A stretch of 64,000 nt of DNA from Streptomyces sp. G44 (GCF_016905445.1 NZ_JAFEXF010000016.1:1-64000), one strand, 5' to 3'. Shown: positions 50,946 through 62,928, counted from the first letter of the stretch. The notes: generated by a model not told the origin, from the sequence alone. Numbers and translations: made by a program.

Positions 50946-52517
50946 TCAGCCCATGAACTTCTTGAACTCGTCGGGCAGCTCGAAGTTCTGCCCGGCCTGT
51001 CCGCCCGGCAGACCGAAGGCGCCGCCGTCCTGGCCGGTCTGCTCGCGGCGCGTGGCCGCCTCCAGCTCCTCCTGCTTGCGCTTCATCGGGTTGCCGGAGC
51101 GCCGCTTGCCCTTGGCCTGCTTCTGCTTCTTCTTCTGCTTGCCGGCGCCACCGCCCATGCCCGGGATCCCGGGCATGCCCGGGATCCCGGGCATGCCCGG
51201 CATGCCGCCGCCCTGGGCCATGCGGGACATCATCTTGCGGGCATCGAAGAACCGCTCGACGAGGTTCTTCACGGCGCTGACCTCGACGCCGGAGCCCTTG
51301 GCGATACGGGCGCGGCGCGAGCCGTTGATGATCGTCGGGTCCTGGCGCTCGGCGGGCGTCATCGACTTGATGATGGCGGCGGTGCGGTCGACGTCACGCT
51401 CGTCGATGTTGTTGATCTGGTCCTTGATCTGCCCCATGCCGGGCATCATCCCGAGCAGCTTGCTGATGCTGCCCATCTTCCTGACCTGCTCCATCTGGGC
51501 CAGGAAGTCGTCGAGCGTGAAGTCCTTGCCCTTGCTGCTCGCCAGCTTGGAGGCCATCTTCTCGGCCTCTTGCTGGGAGAAGGTCTGCTCGGCCTTCTCG
51601 ATGAGCGTGAGCATGTCGCCCATGCCGAGGATGCGGGACGCCATGCGGTCCGGGTGGAACGCGTCGAAGTCGTCCAACTTCTCGCCGTTCGAGGCGAACA
51701 TGATCTGGCGGCCGGTGACCTGCGCGATGGAGAGCGCGGCACCGCCACGGGCGTCACCGTCGAGCTTGGAGAGCACGACGCCGTCGAAGCCGACGCCGTC
51801 CCGGAAGGCCTCCGCCGTGTTCACGGCGTCCTGACCGATCATGGCGTCGACGACGAACAGGACCTCGTCGGGGCTGACGGCGTCGCGGATGTCCGCGGCC
51901 TGCTGCATCAGCTCCTGGTCGATGCCGAGGCGGCCCGCGGTGTCGACGATGACCACGTCGTACTGCTTGGTCCGCGCGAACTCGATGGAGTCCTTGGCGA
52001 CCTGCACCGGGTCGCCCACGCCGTTGCCCGGCTGGGGGGCGTAGACGCCGACGCCGGCGCGCTCGGCGACGACGCTCAGCTGGTTGACCGCGTTGGGGCG
52101 CTGGAGGTCGCAGGCCACCAGGAGGGGGGAGTGCCCCTGCCCCTTCAGCCACAGGCCGAGCTTTCCGGCCAGGGTCGTCTTACCGGCGCCCTGGAGGCCC
52201 GCGAGCATGATGACGGTCGGCGCGGTCTTCGCGAAGCGCAGGCGGCGGGTCTCGCCGCCGAGGATGCCGATGAGCTCCTCGTTGACGATCTTGATGACCT
52301 GCTGGGCGGGGTTGAGGGCCTGAGAGACCTCGGCGCCGGCGGCGCGCTCCTTGATCTGCTTGATGAAGGCGCGTACGACGGGCAGGGCCACGTCCGCCTC
52401 GAGCAGGGCGATGCGGATCTCGCGCGCCGTGGCGTCGATGTCCGCCTCGGACAGGCGGCCCTTGCCCCGGAGGTTCTTGAATGTCGCTGCGAGGCGGTCG
52501 GAGAGAGTATCGAACAC
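50946..52517 (-). CDS. ffh: Signal recognition particle protein Ffh
   Basis: 523 residues. The N domain begins VFDTLSDRLAATFKNLRGKG. The G domain has GLQGAGKTTLAGKL (P-loop), DTAGRL and TKLDGDARGG-type motifs (SKLDGDARGG). The Met-rich M domain spans ~330-440 (MPGMGQIKDQIN, GSRRARIAKGSG). A Gly-Met-Pro-Ile repeat and a Lys-rich tail follow. The protein binds SRP RNA and exported nascent chains and docks on FtsY, also encoded in this window. GTG 52517 gives the standard N-terminus. Confidence 0.96.
   Translation of the reverse strand: MFDTLSDRLAATFKNLRGKGRLSEADIDATAREIRIALLEADVALPVVRAFIKQIKERAAGAEVSQALNPAQQVIKIVNEELIGILGGETRRLRFAKTAPTVIMLAGLQGAGKTTLAGKLGLWLKGQGHSPLLVACDLQRPNAVNQLSVVAERAGVGVYAPQPGNGVGDPVQVAKDSIEFARTKQYDVVIVDTAGRLGIDQELMQQAADIRDAVSPDEVLFVVDAMIGQDAVNTAEAFRDGVGFDGVVLSKLDGDARGGAALSIAQVTGRQIMFASNGEKLDDFDAFHPDRMASRILGMGDMLTLIEKAEQTFSQQEAEKMASKLASSKGKDFTLDDFLAQMEQVRKMGSISKLLGMMPGMGQIKDQINNIDERDVDRTAAIIKSMTPAERQDPTIINGSRRARIAKGSGVEVSAVKNLVERFFDARKMMSRMAQGGGMPGMPGIPGMPGIPGMGGGAGKQKKKQKQAKGKRRSGNPMKRKQEELEAATRREQTGQDGGAFGLPGGQAGQNFELPDEFKKFMG
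51156..51205. repeat. 18-bp direct repeat in the ffh C-terminal region
   Basis: CATGCCCGGGATCCCGGG occurs at 51156-51173 and 51174-51191, followed by a truncated CATGCCCGG. Each unit holds the 14-bp palindrome CCCGGGATCCCGGG. It encodes the GMPGIP repeats of the flexible linker, and copy number could vary between strains. Confidence 0.85.
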
Positions 52518-52816
52518 GGCGGTCGCGAATCCTCGGGTCTGGGGGCGGGCTGACAGGTCGCCTTCCAGAGTATCTGCCGCGGGCCAGTGCCTGGGGCTCC
52601 GGGCGGTTCCCGGGGCCCCAGGGGGCCGTGCCGCTCCACGCACCGACCGGGACGCCTGAGGCACGGCCTTGCCGGAACGCCTACCCGGCGGCCTCCCAGA
52701 CCTCCGAGCCCCGCCCCGCCGCGACCGGTACCCGGCGGCATCCCCCAGCCCGCCGCTCCGCGCCGGCCATCTCCCACCCACCCGCCCGATACCCGGCGTC
52801 GGGGTCTCCCAGGCCC
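52518..52816 (-). other. 299-bp gap between glnD and ffh
   Basis: Both flanking genes read on the minus strand. The sequence is very GC-rich, with no convincing gene. It probably contains the ffh promoter and leader. I see no clear hexamers and no strong hairpin, and long open frames through it have no typical protein character. Confidence 0.4.
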
Positions 52817-55279
52817 TCACCCCCCAAGCGCCCCCTCCACCTCCCGAGCCACCCCCACCGCCCGCTCCCCCGCCAACGGCCCCCCATCCACCCCGGTCAC
52901 ATAAAACGCGTCCACCGCATTCGCCCCCAACGTCGACACATGCGCACTCCGCACCACCACCCCCGCCGCCTCCAACGCCCGCCCGATCCGATGCAGCAGC
53001 CCCGGCGCATCCTGGGCCCGCACCTCGATGACCGTCGCGAGCCGTGACCCCGCCGGGGCCACCGTCACCCGCGGCGGCGGCGCCACCGTCCCCCGCCGCC
53101 GGGGATACGCGGCGTCCCGTTCGGCCAGCCGCCCCGCGATGTCCAGCGTCCCGTCCAGCGCCCGCACCAGATCGGCCCGCAACCGCGCCGCCTGCGGCAA
53201 CGCCCCGTACTCCGCCGCGACCCGCCAGTCCAGCAGCAGGACCGAGCCCGGCCCCCGCACACCGTCGATCCCGGCGGGCAGCGCCACCTCCCGCAGCTCC
53301 GCCGTCCGCACGGTGAGCCGATGCAGCGCCAGCACCCCGGCCACGGCGGGCAGCACCCCCGCCCGCTCCGGTACGGCCACGAGCAGCTCCACCCCCAGCG
53401 GCTCCGGCTCCCCCACGGGCTCCTCCGCCCGCAACGCCACCACCGGCCCACCCGTGCGGAACGCCTCCACCGCCAACCGCTCCTGCTCGGCCGTGGGCGC
53501 CGCCCCCTCGCCCGACGAGCCGGCGTCCGGCTCGTCCCCCGACAGCACCGCCGCCACCCGCTTCACCAGGTCACCGACGAGCGCCCCCCGCCACGCCGAC
53601 CACGCCGCAGGCCCGGTCGCCAGGGCATCCGCCTCGGTCAGCGCGTGCAGCAACTCCAGCGTCCCCGGGGTCCCGACGGCCTCGGCGACTCCCCGTACCG
53701 TCGCCGGGTCGTCGAGATCGCGCCGCGTCGCGGTCTCCACCAGCAGCAGGTGATGCCGTACGAGGCAGGCGACGACGGCCACGTCACCCGCCTCGAACCC
53801 CACCCGCGCCGCGACGTCCCGCGCGATGATCTCCCCGGCCACGGAGTGGTCCCCGGGCCACCCCTTGCCGATGTCGTGCAGCAGCGCGGCCACGAGCAGC
53901 AGGTCGGGCCGCCCCACCCGCCGGGTCAGCTCGGCGGCCCGTACCGCCGTCTCCACCAGGTGCCGGTCGACCGTCCACGTATGGACGGCGTTGCGCTGCG
54001 GCCGGCACCGCACCCGCTCCCAGTCCGGCAGCAGCCGGGTGATGAGTCCCTCGGCCTCCAGCGCCTCCCACACCTGGACGGTCGGCGGCCCCGCGCCGAG
54101 CAGCGTCACGAGCTGCTCGCGCGCCTCGGCGGGCCACGGAGCGGGCAGTGGCCGCCCCACCGCGGCCAGTCGCCGTACGGCGTGCGGGGAGAGCGGAAGC
54201 CCGGCCTGCGCGGCGGCCGCGGCGGCCCGCAGCGGCAGGACCGGGTCGCGTTCGGGCCGGGCGGCGCGGGCGAGCACGACCTCCCCGTCCTGCTCCACCA
54301 CCCCCTCGGCCAGCGGCGTCCGCTCGGGTGCCGCGCCCCGCCCGCCGAGCATGGCCCGCAGCCGGGGCCGCACCGAGCGGGCCCGCAGGACGCGGCCGAC
54401 CTCGCGCCAGGTGACATCGCCGGCGTAGGAGACGACGCGCGCGGCTTCGTACACCTGTCGGAGCAAGGTATCGGCGTCCAGCAGCCCGAGCGCGGCCGCG
54501 ACCTGGTCCTGTTCCTGCAAGGCGAGCCGGTCGGTGGCCCGCCCGGTGGTGAGGTGCAGCGCGTCACGGACGTCGAGCAGCAGCCGCCGGGCATCGGCGA
54601 GGCCCTCGCGCGGCGCGTCCGCGAGCCAGGACGCGGCGACGGCCCGCAGCGCCGTGACGTCGCGCAGCCCGCCCCTGGCCTCCTTCAGGTCGGGTTCGAG
54701 GAGGTGCCCCAACTCCCCGTGGCGCACGGCCCGTTCCGCGCACAGCTCGCGCAGTTCCGGCAGCCGCTTCGGCGCCTGGTTCCGCCAGTCGGCGAGGACG
54801 GCGGTGCGCAGCCCCGCGGTCAGCCCGAGGTCCCCGGCGACGTGCCGCGCGTCGAGCAGCCCGAGGTGCGCCTTGAGGTCCTCCCCGGCGGTCCTGCGCG
54901 CCTCGCCGGGCGTCCGCACGGAGTGGTCGAGGGCGAGCCCGAGGTCCCAGACCGGGTACCAGAGGCGGTCGGCGAGGGCCGCGACCTGCGCGGTGTCCGC
55001 GCTGCCGTCGTGCAGCAGCAGCAGATCGAGGTCGCTGCGCGGCGACAGCTCGCCGCGTCCGTACCCGCCCACCGCGACGAGCGCGACGCCCCGGGGCAGC
55101 TTCTCCGCGCCCGCCCGGAAGAGCCCGGCCAGCCAGTCGTCCGTCAGGTCGGAGAGGGCGGAACGGCGCGGCGGCCCGGACCGCGACTCGTCCTGGAGGA
55201 GCCGCAGCCGGGCCGCCGCGTAGCCGCTGGGTCCGGAGTCTTCCGCTTCCGCTTCGGTTCGTACGCCCACACTCGTCAC
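52817..55279 (-). CDS. glnD: PII uridylyl/adenylyl-transferase GlnD
   Basis: 820 residues. The nucleotidyltransferase domain has GGYGRGELSPRSDLDLLLLHD (~72-90). The HD phosphohydrolase domain has LLVAALLHDIGKGWPGDHS (~480) and RHHLLL. Two ACT domains lie at the C-terminus (~660 and ~745). It modifies and demodifies the PII protein; in streptomycetes the modification is adenylylation. GTG 55279 lies 63 bp after glnK. It is the last gene of amtB-glnK-glnD. Confidence 0.95.
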   Translation of the reverse strand: MTSVGVRTEAEAEDSGPSGYAAARLRLLQDESRSGPPRRSALSDLTDDWLAGLFRAGAEKLPRGVALVAVGGYGRGELSPRSDLDLLLLHDGSADTAQVAALADRLWYPVWDLGLALDHSVRTPGEARRTAGEDLKAHLGLLDARHVAGDLGLTAGLRTAVLADWRNQAPKRLPELRELCAERAVRHGELGHLLEPDLKEARGGLRDVTALRAVAASWLADAPREGLADARRLLLDVRDALHLTTGRATDRLALQEQDQVAAALGLLDADTLLRQVYEAARVVSYAGDVTWREVGRVLRARSVRPRLRAMLGGRGAAPERTPLAEGVVEQDGEVVLARAARPERDPVLPLRAAAAAAQAGLPLSPHAVRRLAAVGRPLPAPWPAEAREQLVTLLGAGPPTVQVWEALEAEGLITRLLPDWERVRCRPQRNAVHTWTVDRHLVETAVRAAELTRRVGRPDLLLVAALLHDIGKGWPGDHSVAGEIIARDVAARVGFEAGDVAVVACLVRHHLLLVETATRRDLDDPATVRGVAEAVGTPGTLELLHALTEADALATGPAAWSAWRGALVGDLVKRVAAVLSGDEPDAGSSGEGAAPTAEQERLAVEAFRTGGPVVALRAEEPVGEPEPLGVELLVAVPERAGVLPAVAGVLALHRLTVRTAELREVALPAGIDGVRGPGSVLLLDWRVAAEYGALPQAARLRADLVRALDGTLDIAGRLAERDAAYPRRRGTVAPPPRVTVAPAGSRLATVIEVRAQDAPGLLHRIGRALEAAGVVVRSAHVSTLGANAVDAFYVTGVDGGPLAGERAVGVAREVEGALGG

Positions 55280-55342
55280 CCGGCAGCTCCTGTCCGTTCC
55301 GCTCGGTTCAGCCCAGCCCAGCCCCCTGTCACAGCCCTTCGC

Positions 55343-57393
<2,051 letters not shown>

Positions 57394-58866
57394 TCAGACC
57401 GCCTCCGCGGTCTCCGGCATCTCGATGGCGAGCCGCTCGGTGATCTCCACGACCTCCGCGACGTCCCCGAAGTCCCGCACGGCAGTGTCGACGGTCTTGC
57501 GCAGGCGCGTGTTGACCCGCTCGGAGCGGACCTTCTTGGCGATGTCGAGGGCCTGTCCGGCGAGCACCGTGCTCTGCTCGGGCTCGCGCTGGAGCAGGTG
57601 GACTGTGGCCTTGCCGATGAGGTTCAGGGCGTACGAACGCTGGTGCTCGCTGTCCGCCGCGAAGAGCTCCACGGCGCGGTCCATGACGGGTTCGGCGAGC
57701 GAGGCGTAGGTCGGGCTGCGCCCGGCGACGTAGGCCAGGTCGCGGTAGGAGTGGGCGTTCTCGCCGTTCAGCTCGGCCTCGGAGAAGAAGCGGATCCAGT
57801 CGGGCTCGGGCTCGTCGAACTCCTCGGCGTCGGCGAAGGTGTCCTCGGCCATCCGCACGGCCCGCTTGCACTTGCCGGGCTGGCCCATGCCGGCGTACGC
57901 GCGGGCCTCCATCGCATACAGCATCGCCTGGGTGCGGGGGCCGGCGCAGTCACGGCTGCCGTACTGCGCGAGGTGGATCAGTTCGAGCGCGTCGTCGGGC
58001 CGGCCGAGGTGGATCATCTGGCGGCTCATGCTGGAGAGGATGTACGACCCGAGGGGCTTCTCGCCCGCCTCCTTCGCGGCGTGCAGGGCGAGGACGAAGT
58101 ACTTCTGGGCGGTGGGCTGCAACCCCACGTCGTAACTCATCCAGCCGGCCAGCTCCGCCAGCTCGCCCGCGACCTTGAAGAGGCGCTTGGCGGTGGCCTG
58201 GGGCTGGGGTTCCTGGAGCAGGTCCGTCACCTCGTGGAGCTGGCCGACGACGGCCTTGCGGCGGAGCCCTCCCCCGCACTGGGCGTCCCACTGGCGGAAC
58301 ATCACCGTCGTGGACTCCAGGAGGTCGAGCTCCGGCTTGGACAGGCGCGCCGGGCGCCGCGAGACGGCGGGCTCGGGCTCCTCACGGGGCGCCGACGGCG
58401 AGGGGACCAGCCAGCGCTGCATGGGCTCGACGAGGGCGGGTCCCGCGGAGAGCGCGAGCGAGGTGCCGAGGAAGCCGCGGCGGGCGAGCATCAGGTCGCT
58501 GCGCGAGAACTCGCTGATGAGCGCGACGGTCTGCGGTCCTGTCCAGGGCAGGTCCACCCCGGAGGAGGCGGGTGTGCGGTGCGCGGCGCGCAGGCCGAGG
58601 TCCTCGACGGCGACGACGCACCCGAACCGCTCGGAGAACAGCTCCGAGAGGATGCGCGGGATCGGCTCACGCGGATTCTCGCCGTCCAGCCAGCGGCGCA
58701 CCCGGGAGGTGTCCGTGGAGATGTGGTGGGCGCCCAACTGGCGGGCCCTGCGGTTGACTTGGCGGGCCAGCTCGCCCTTGGACCAGCCGCTGCGCACGAA
58801 CCAGGACGTGAGCATCTCATTGGGGCGCTTCTCAGCGTTCGTACCGCTTCCGCCACTGCCGCCCAC
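57394..58866 (-). CDS. nsdA: NsdA, negative regulator of sporulation and antibiotic production
   Basis: 490 residues from GTG 58866, which has GGGGG upstream. GTG 58905 would add 13. The N-terminal segment TNAEKRPNEMLTSWFVRSGWSKGELARQVNRRA is a HTH-like domain, followed by STDTSRVRRWLDGENPREPIPR. The C-terminal ~250 residues are TPR-like helical repeats. The sequence matches the Streptomyces NsdA family, which represses aerial development and secondary metabolism. It precedes amtB on the same strand. Confidence 0.95.
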   Translation of the reverse strand: MGGSGGSGTNAEKRPNEMLTSWFVRSGWSKGELARQVNRRARQLGAHHISTDTSRVRRWLDGENPREPIPRILSELFSERFGCVVAVEDLGLRAAHRTPASSGVDLPWTGPQTVALISEFSRSDLMLARRGFLGTSLALSAGPALVEPMQRWLVPSPSAPREEPEPAVSRRPARLSKPELDLLESTTVMFRQWDAQCGGGLRRKAVVGQLHEVTDLLQEPQPQATAKRLFKVAGELAELAGWMSYDVGLQPTAQKYFVLALHAAKEAGEKPLGSYILSSMSRQMIHLGRPDDALELIHLAQYGSRDCAGPRTQAMLYAMEARAYAGMGQPGKCKRAVRMAEDTFADAEEFDEPEPDWIRFFSEAELNGENAHSYRDLAYVAGRSPTYASLAEPVMDRAVELFAADSEHQRSYALNLIGKATVHLLQREPEQSTVLAGQALDIAKKVRSERVNTRLRKTVDTAVRDFGDVAEVVEITERLAIEMPETAEAV

Positions 58867-59301
58867 TGGAACGCCCCCATCCTTGAGACACCTGCGCGCC
58901 GTCACGCTGTCGCGCTCTCCACGCCAAGCCCTAACAGAATGCCGCCTCTTGCGGCCGCCCGTCCGGAGAATGTCACCCGTCGAACAGGAAACCGACTTGC
59001 CTCCGGCATACCCGCGGGTGGTCGAGATCCCGGGGTCGTGTACTCAAAGTAGTCCTACGATCACCGCTCCCGCGAGGGCGATCCCGGAAACGCCACCATT
59101 CGCCACCCCTTCGAATGAACTCCCGCTCCACGCAACGCGATTGACTTGACACCGGCGACGGAAAGCGGTGGAAAGGAGTGCGCCGGGGCGCATGCTGCCG
59201 GACGCACCACCCCTGAGACCTCCAAGCGCCGCCTCAAGAGCAGAGGGTCACGTTCCGATTCCCTCACGTAACCGCGGCACGCTCGACCCGTTGGAGGGGG
59301 C
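58867..59301. promoter_or_regulatory. 435-bp divergent region between nsdA and the Prim-Pol-like gene
   Basis: The AT content is somewhat above the surroundings. On the plus strand, TTGACTTGACACC near 59140 offers overlapping -35-like hexamers, with TGGAAA 17 nt after TTGACA. On the minus strand no hexamers were convincing. No gene is supported. Confidence 0.35.
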
Positions 59302-59964
59302 ATGGGCTTCACGATCGGCGGCACCCGGGGGACCGACAAGCTCCGGACCGCAGCAAGGCGGCGCGGCCGCCCGTCGGACTGTACGGCGGTGGCGGAGTAC
59401 ACCGGGCTGTGGGGCTGGGACGCGGTGCCCGGCGCCCGAGCCCTGGACGGCGCCTGCTCGTGCGGCGCCACCGACTGCGCGGCCCCCGGCGCGCACCCTC
59501 TGGGCTTCGCCCCCGAGATCCCGGCCGGGGCCACGCTCGACGAGGTGGCGGACGCCTGGGCCGAGTTCCCCGGAGCGGCCGTGCTGCTGCCGGTGGGGCG
59601 CGCCTTCGACGTGATCGAGGTGGCGGAGACGGCGGGGCGGCGCGCCCTGGTCCGTCTTGAGCGGATGGGGCTTCCCCTGGGGCCGGTGGCGGGCACGCCC
59701 GACGGCCGCGCGCAGTTCTTCGTCGCCCCGGGCGCGGCCGCCGAACTCCCCCGGCTGCTGTACCGCATGGGCTGGGACGACGCCGACCTCGACCTGCACG
59801 GCCTCGGCCCGGGCGACCACATCACGGCGCCCCCGTCCGACCACGGCGGCCTCGGCCCCGTCCGCTGGCTCCGCCCCCCCGCCCTCGACTCGGCGACGGA
59901 CCCCCCGCAGGCACGGCTCCTGCTCGGCACGCTGGCGTACGTGGCGCATCGCTCGCCGGCATAG
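59302..59964 (+). CDS. Bifunctional primase/polymerase N-terminal-domain-like protein
   Basis: 220 residues. AEYTGLWGWDAVPGARALDGACSCGATDCAAPGAHP and PAGATLDEVADAWAEFPGAAVLLPVGRAFDVIEVAETAG match the Prim-Pol (AEP) domain: the Cys/His metal-binding strand, and the strand where the catalytic D-x-D should be. Here that strand reads FDVIEV, so the second catalytic acid is Glu at best and the protein may not polymerise. No helicase partner is present. The family is conserved between nsdA and ftsY in streptomycetes. ATG 59302 has GGAGGGGG upstream. Confidence 0.75.
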   Translation: MGFTIGGTRGTDKLRTAARRRGRPSDCTAVAEYTGLWGWDAVPGARALDGACSCGATDCAAPGAHPLGFAPEIPAGATLDEVADAWAEFPGAAVLLPVGRAFDVIEVAETAGRRALVRLERMGLPLGPVAGTPDGRAQFFVAPGAAAELPRLLYRMGWDDADLDLHGLGPGDHITAPPSDHGGLGPVRWLRPPALDSATDPPQARLLLGTLAYVAHRSPA

Positions 59965-59979
59965 GCGCCGGCGCACGCG

Positions 59980-60048
59980 AAGGCCCCCTCACGTCCGCAC
60001 CGCGCGAGGGGGCCTTGCCGGCCGTGGACATTCCGGGGGCCACGGCCG
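59980..60048. terminator. Two tandem bidirectional hairpins
   Basis: AAGGCCCCCTC (59980-59990) pairs with GAGGGGGCCTT (60006-60016), a perfect 11-bp stem. CGGCCGTGG (60019-60027) pairs with CCACGGCCG (60040-60048), a perfect 9-bp stem. They separate the convergent Prim-Pol-like and ftsY genes. Confidence 0.75.
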
Positions 60049-60063
60049 TGGGGAGTTACCCGG

Positions 60064-61284
60064 TCACTCCCCGATGAGCGCGTCCACGAACGCCTCCGGC
60101 TCGAACGGCGCGAGGTCGTCCGCGCCCTCGCCGAGACCGATGAGCTTGACCGGCACGCCCAGTTCGCGCTGGACGGCGACGACGATGCCGCCCTTGGCGG
60201 TGCCGTCGAGCTTCGTGAGGACGATGCCCGTGATGTCGACGACCTCGGCGAAGACCCGGGCCTGCACGAGGCCGTTCTGCCCGGTGGTGGCGTCCAGGAC
60301 GAGCAGCACCTCGTCGAGCGGGGCGTGCTTCTCGACGACGCGCTTGACCTTGCCGAGCTCGTCCATCAGGCCGGTCTTGGTGTGCAGGCGGCCCGCGGTG
60401 TCGATGAGCACGACGTCCGCGCCCTCGGCGATGCCTTCCTTGACGGCGTCGTAGGCGATCGAGGCGGGGTCGCCGCCCTCGGGGCCGCGGACGGTGCGGG
60501 CGCCGACGCGCTCGCCCCAGGTCTGGAGCTGGTCGGCGGCGGCGGCGCGGAAGGTGTCGGCGGCGCCGAGGACGACCGAGCGGCCGTCGGCGACGAGGAC
60601 ACGCGCGAGTTTGCCGGTGGTGGTGGTCTTGCCGGTGCCGTTGACGCCGACGACCATCACGATGCCCGGGGTCTCCAGGCCGGACTCGGTCTTCACGGTG
60701 CGGTCGAAGTCGGTGCCCGCGCCCGTGCCGAGGAGCGCGATGAGCTCCTCGCGCAGCAGCGTGCGCAGCTCGTCCGGCGTACGGGTGCCGAGCACGCGTA
60801 CCCGCTCGCGGAGCCGCTCGACGAGCTCCTGGGTGGGGGCGACGCCGACGTCCGCGGTGAGCAGCGTGTCCTCGATCTCCTCCCAGGTGTCCTCGTCGAG
60901 GTGCTCGCGGGACAGCAGCGTGAGCAGTCCCTTGCCGAGCGCGTTCTGCGAGCGGGAGAGCCGGGCGCGCAGCCGGACCAGGCGGCCGGCGGTGGGCTCG
61001 GGGGTCTCGATCTCCGGGGCGGCCGGTTCCTCGACCACCACGGGGGCGGTCGCCGAGGGCTCGGCGAGCGGAAGATCCACCTCCTCGATCGTGCGGCGCG
61101 GTTCGTCGCGCGGCGTCTCGGCCTCCTCGCCGACCGTCGGCTCGGCGGGAGGGGCGGTGATGGTGGGCGTGCTGGACGGGGCCTGCGGGGGCAGCTGCTT
61201 CTTCTTGCGACTGCCGATCACGAGCCCGCCGAGCGCGCCGATCACGACCACGGCGATGACTACAGCAAGGATGACGATTTCCAT
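60064..61284 (-). CDS. ftsY: SRP receptor FtsY
   Basis: 406 residues. An N-terminal membrane helix (MEIVILAVVIAVVVIGALGGLVIG) and an acidic A domain (~30-110) are followed by the NG domain: VVGVNGTGKTTTTGKLA (P-loop, ~200), DTFRAAAADQLQTW, DTAGRLHTKTGLM and TKLDGTAKGG. It receives SRP-ribosome complexes at the membrane and partners Ffh. ATG 61284 was chosen because the anchor then starts at residue 2. An upstream in-frame ATG at 61305 is poorly placed. Confidence 0.96.
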   Translation of the reverse strand: MEIVILAVVIAVVVIGALGGLVIGSRKKKQLPPQAPSSTPTITAPPAEPTVGEEAETPRDEPRRTIEEVDLPLAEPSATAPVVVEEPAAPEIETPEPTAGRLVRLRARLSRSQNALGKGLLTLLSREHLDEDTWEEIEDTLLTADVGVAPTQELVERLRERVRVLGTRTPDELRTLLREELIALLGTGAGTDFDRTVKTESGLETPGIVMVVGVNGTGKTTTTGKLARVLVADGRSVVLGAADTFRAAAADQLQTWGERVGARTVRGPEGGDPASIAYDAVKEGIAEGADVVLIDTAGRLHTKTGLMDELGKVKRVVEKHAPLDEVLLVLDATTGQNGLVQARVFAEVVDITGIVLTKLDGTAKGGIVVAVQRELGVPVKLIGLGEGADDLAPFEPEAFVDALIGE

Positions 61285-61482
61285 AACCCACCCAGTATCC
61301 GGCATGACCCTCGCAGCGGCCTAGTTTGTGTCTTCCTCCAAAGAACATATGCCACTAGAAGCGACTACTCGGATTAAAGTACGATGGAGGTCCCCGCATC
61401 AACGCGCGTAGAGTCCATCGCGATTACCCCCACCGACGGATCGCGACGTTGCGAGCCGAGCGAGAGGCACGGACCCACCCCC

Positions 61483-62928
61483 ATGAGCAGCACCACCGCC
61501 GAATCCGAAGGCGCCCTCGAAACACGTGGCCTGGAGCCCGTCCCGGACGCCGAGCGCACGGGCAGGACCCGTGAGCTGTTTCCCACGTGGGTGGCGGCCA
61601 ACATCAGCGTTCTCCTGCTCACCATGGGCGCGGGCCTGATCGTCTCCAACGGCCTGAACTTCTGGCAGGTCCTGGTCGTCGCCCTCGTCTCTCCCCTGCT
61701 GAGCTACGGCATGGTCGGCCTGATCTCCATCTCCGGCAAGCGCGGCGGTTCGCCGGGCATGACGCTCTCGCGCGCGGTCTTCGGCCAGCGCGGCAACCTC
61801 TTCCCGGGTGCGCTGATCTGGGTCGCCCGCTGGGGCTGGGAGACCATCAACGCGGTCACGGGCGCGTACGCGATCATCACGGTCCTGGACATCTGCTTCG
61901 GCGTGGAGTCGAGCACCTGGCTGACCGTCGTCACGCTGGTCGCCTTCGTCGCCTGTACGTTCCTGATCAGCGGCCTCGGCCGCAAGATCCTGCACATCTG
62001 CAGCACGTGGTCGACGTACGCCTTCGGCGCGTTCAGCGTGCTCGTGCTGGTCTACCTCCTCGCCGAGACCGACTGGTCCGCCGTCTTCGACAAGCCCGCG
62101 GGCTCCACCGCGATGATGGTCGCGGGCGTCGGCACGATCGCCGCCGGCGGCATCAGCTGGGTCCCCACCGGCCCCGACTTCACCCGCTACCTCCCGCGCA
62201 ACGCCTCGAACAAGCCGCTGGTCGGCCACGCGGTCGGCGGCGCCGCCATCGTCGTCGTCCCGATGGTCCTGATGGGCGCCGTCATGGCGGTCTCCGCGCC
62301 GAAGCTCTCCACCGCGCAGGACCCGGTCTCCTTCCTCGGCTCGCTGCTCCCGACGTGGATCGCGGTGCCCTACCTGATCATGGCCCTGGTCGGCATGCTG
62401 CTGATCAACTCGATGTCGATGTACTCCGCGGGCTTCACCGCGATGACGCTGGGCATCAAGGTCCCGCGCGCGTGGGCGGTCAGCGTGAACGCCGTCATCA
62501 GCCTGATCTTCGGCTACATCCTGATGAACGTGGCGACCAGCTTCATGGGCTCGTTCATCTCCTTCCTCACCCTGCTCGCGGTCGCCTTCTCCGCCTGGAT
62601 CGGTGTCTTCGGCGTCGACATGCTGCGCCGCAAGACCTACGACGGCCAGGCCCTGATGGACACCAGGCGCACCAGCGCCTACTGGTACAAGGCCGGTTTC
62701 GCCTGGCAGGCCATGACGGCGTGGGCGGTCGCCCTGGTGGTGGGCCTGCTCTTCACCAAGGTCGACTGGTTCAGCGGCCCGCTCGCCACCTCCTGGATCG
62801 GCCGCCACGGCCTCGGCTGGCTGGCGACGATCGTCGTCGCCGCGGTGCTGTACGCGGTGCTGCCGAAGACCCCGCTCGTCGAGCAGGGCGCGGCCGGCAA
62901 GGGCGAGCCGGAGCTGGTCTCCGCCTGA
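61483..62928 (+). CDS. NCS1-family nucleobase:cation symporter (cytosine/purine permease-like)
   Basis: 481 residues with about 12 membrane helices. The early TWVAANISVLLLTMGAGLIVSNGLNFWQ and SPGMTLSRAVFGQRGN are typical of the CodB/purine-cytosine permease branch of NCS1 carriers, as is ISWVPTGPDFTRYLPRNASNK in the middle. The substrate is probably a nucleobase or related heterocycle and cannot be refined from sequence. ATG 61483 was chosen over 61384 because the extra N-terminus is non-homologous in character. A GAGAGG lies rather far upstream. It is divergent from ftsY. Confidence 0.88.
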   Translation: MSSTTAESEGALETRGLEPVPDAERTGRTRELFPTWVAANISVLLLTMGAGLIVSNGLNFWQVLVVALVSPLLSYGMVGLISISGKRGGSPGMTLSRAVFGQRGNLFPGALIWVARWGWETINAVTGAYAIITVLDICFGVESSTWLTVVTLVAFVACTFLISGLGRKILHICSTWSTYAFGAFSVLVLVYLLAETDWSAVFDKPAGSTAMMVAGVGTIAAGGISWVPTGPDFTRYLPRNASNKPLVGHAVGGAAIVVVPMVLMGAVMAVSAPKLSTAQDPVSFLGSLLPTWIAVPYLIMALVGMLLINSMSMYSAGFTAMTLGIKVPRAWAVSVNAVISLIFGYILMNVATSFMGSFISFLTLLAVAFSAWIGVFGVDMLRRKTYDGQALMDTRRTSAYWYKAGFAWQAMTAWAVALVVGLLFTKVDWFSGPLATSWIGRHGLGWLATIVVAAVLYAVLPKTPLVEQGAAGKGEPELVSA

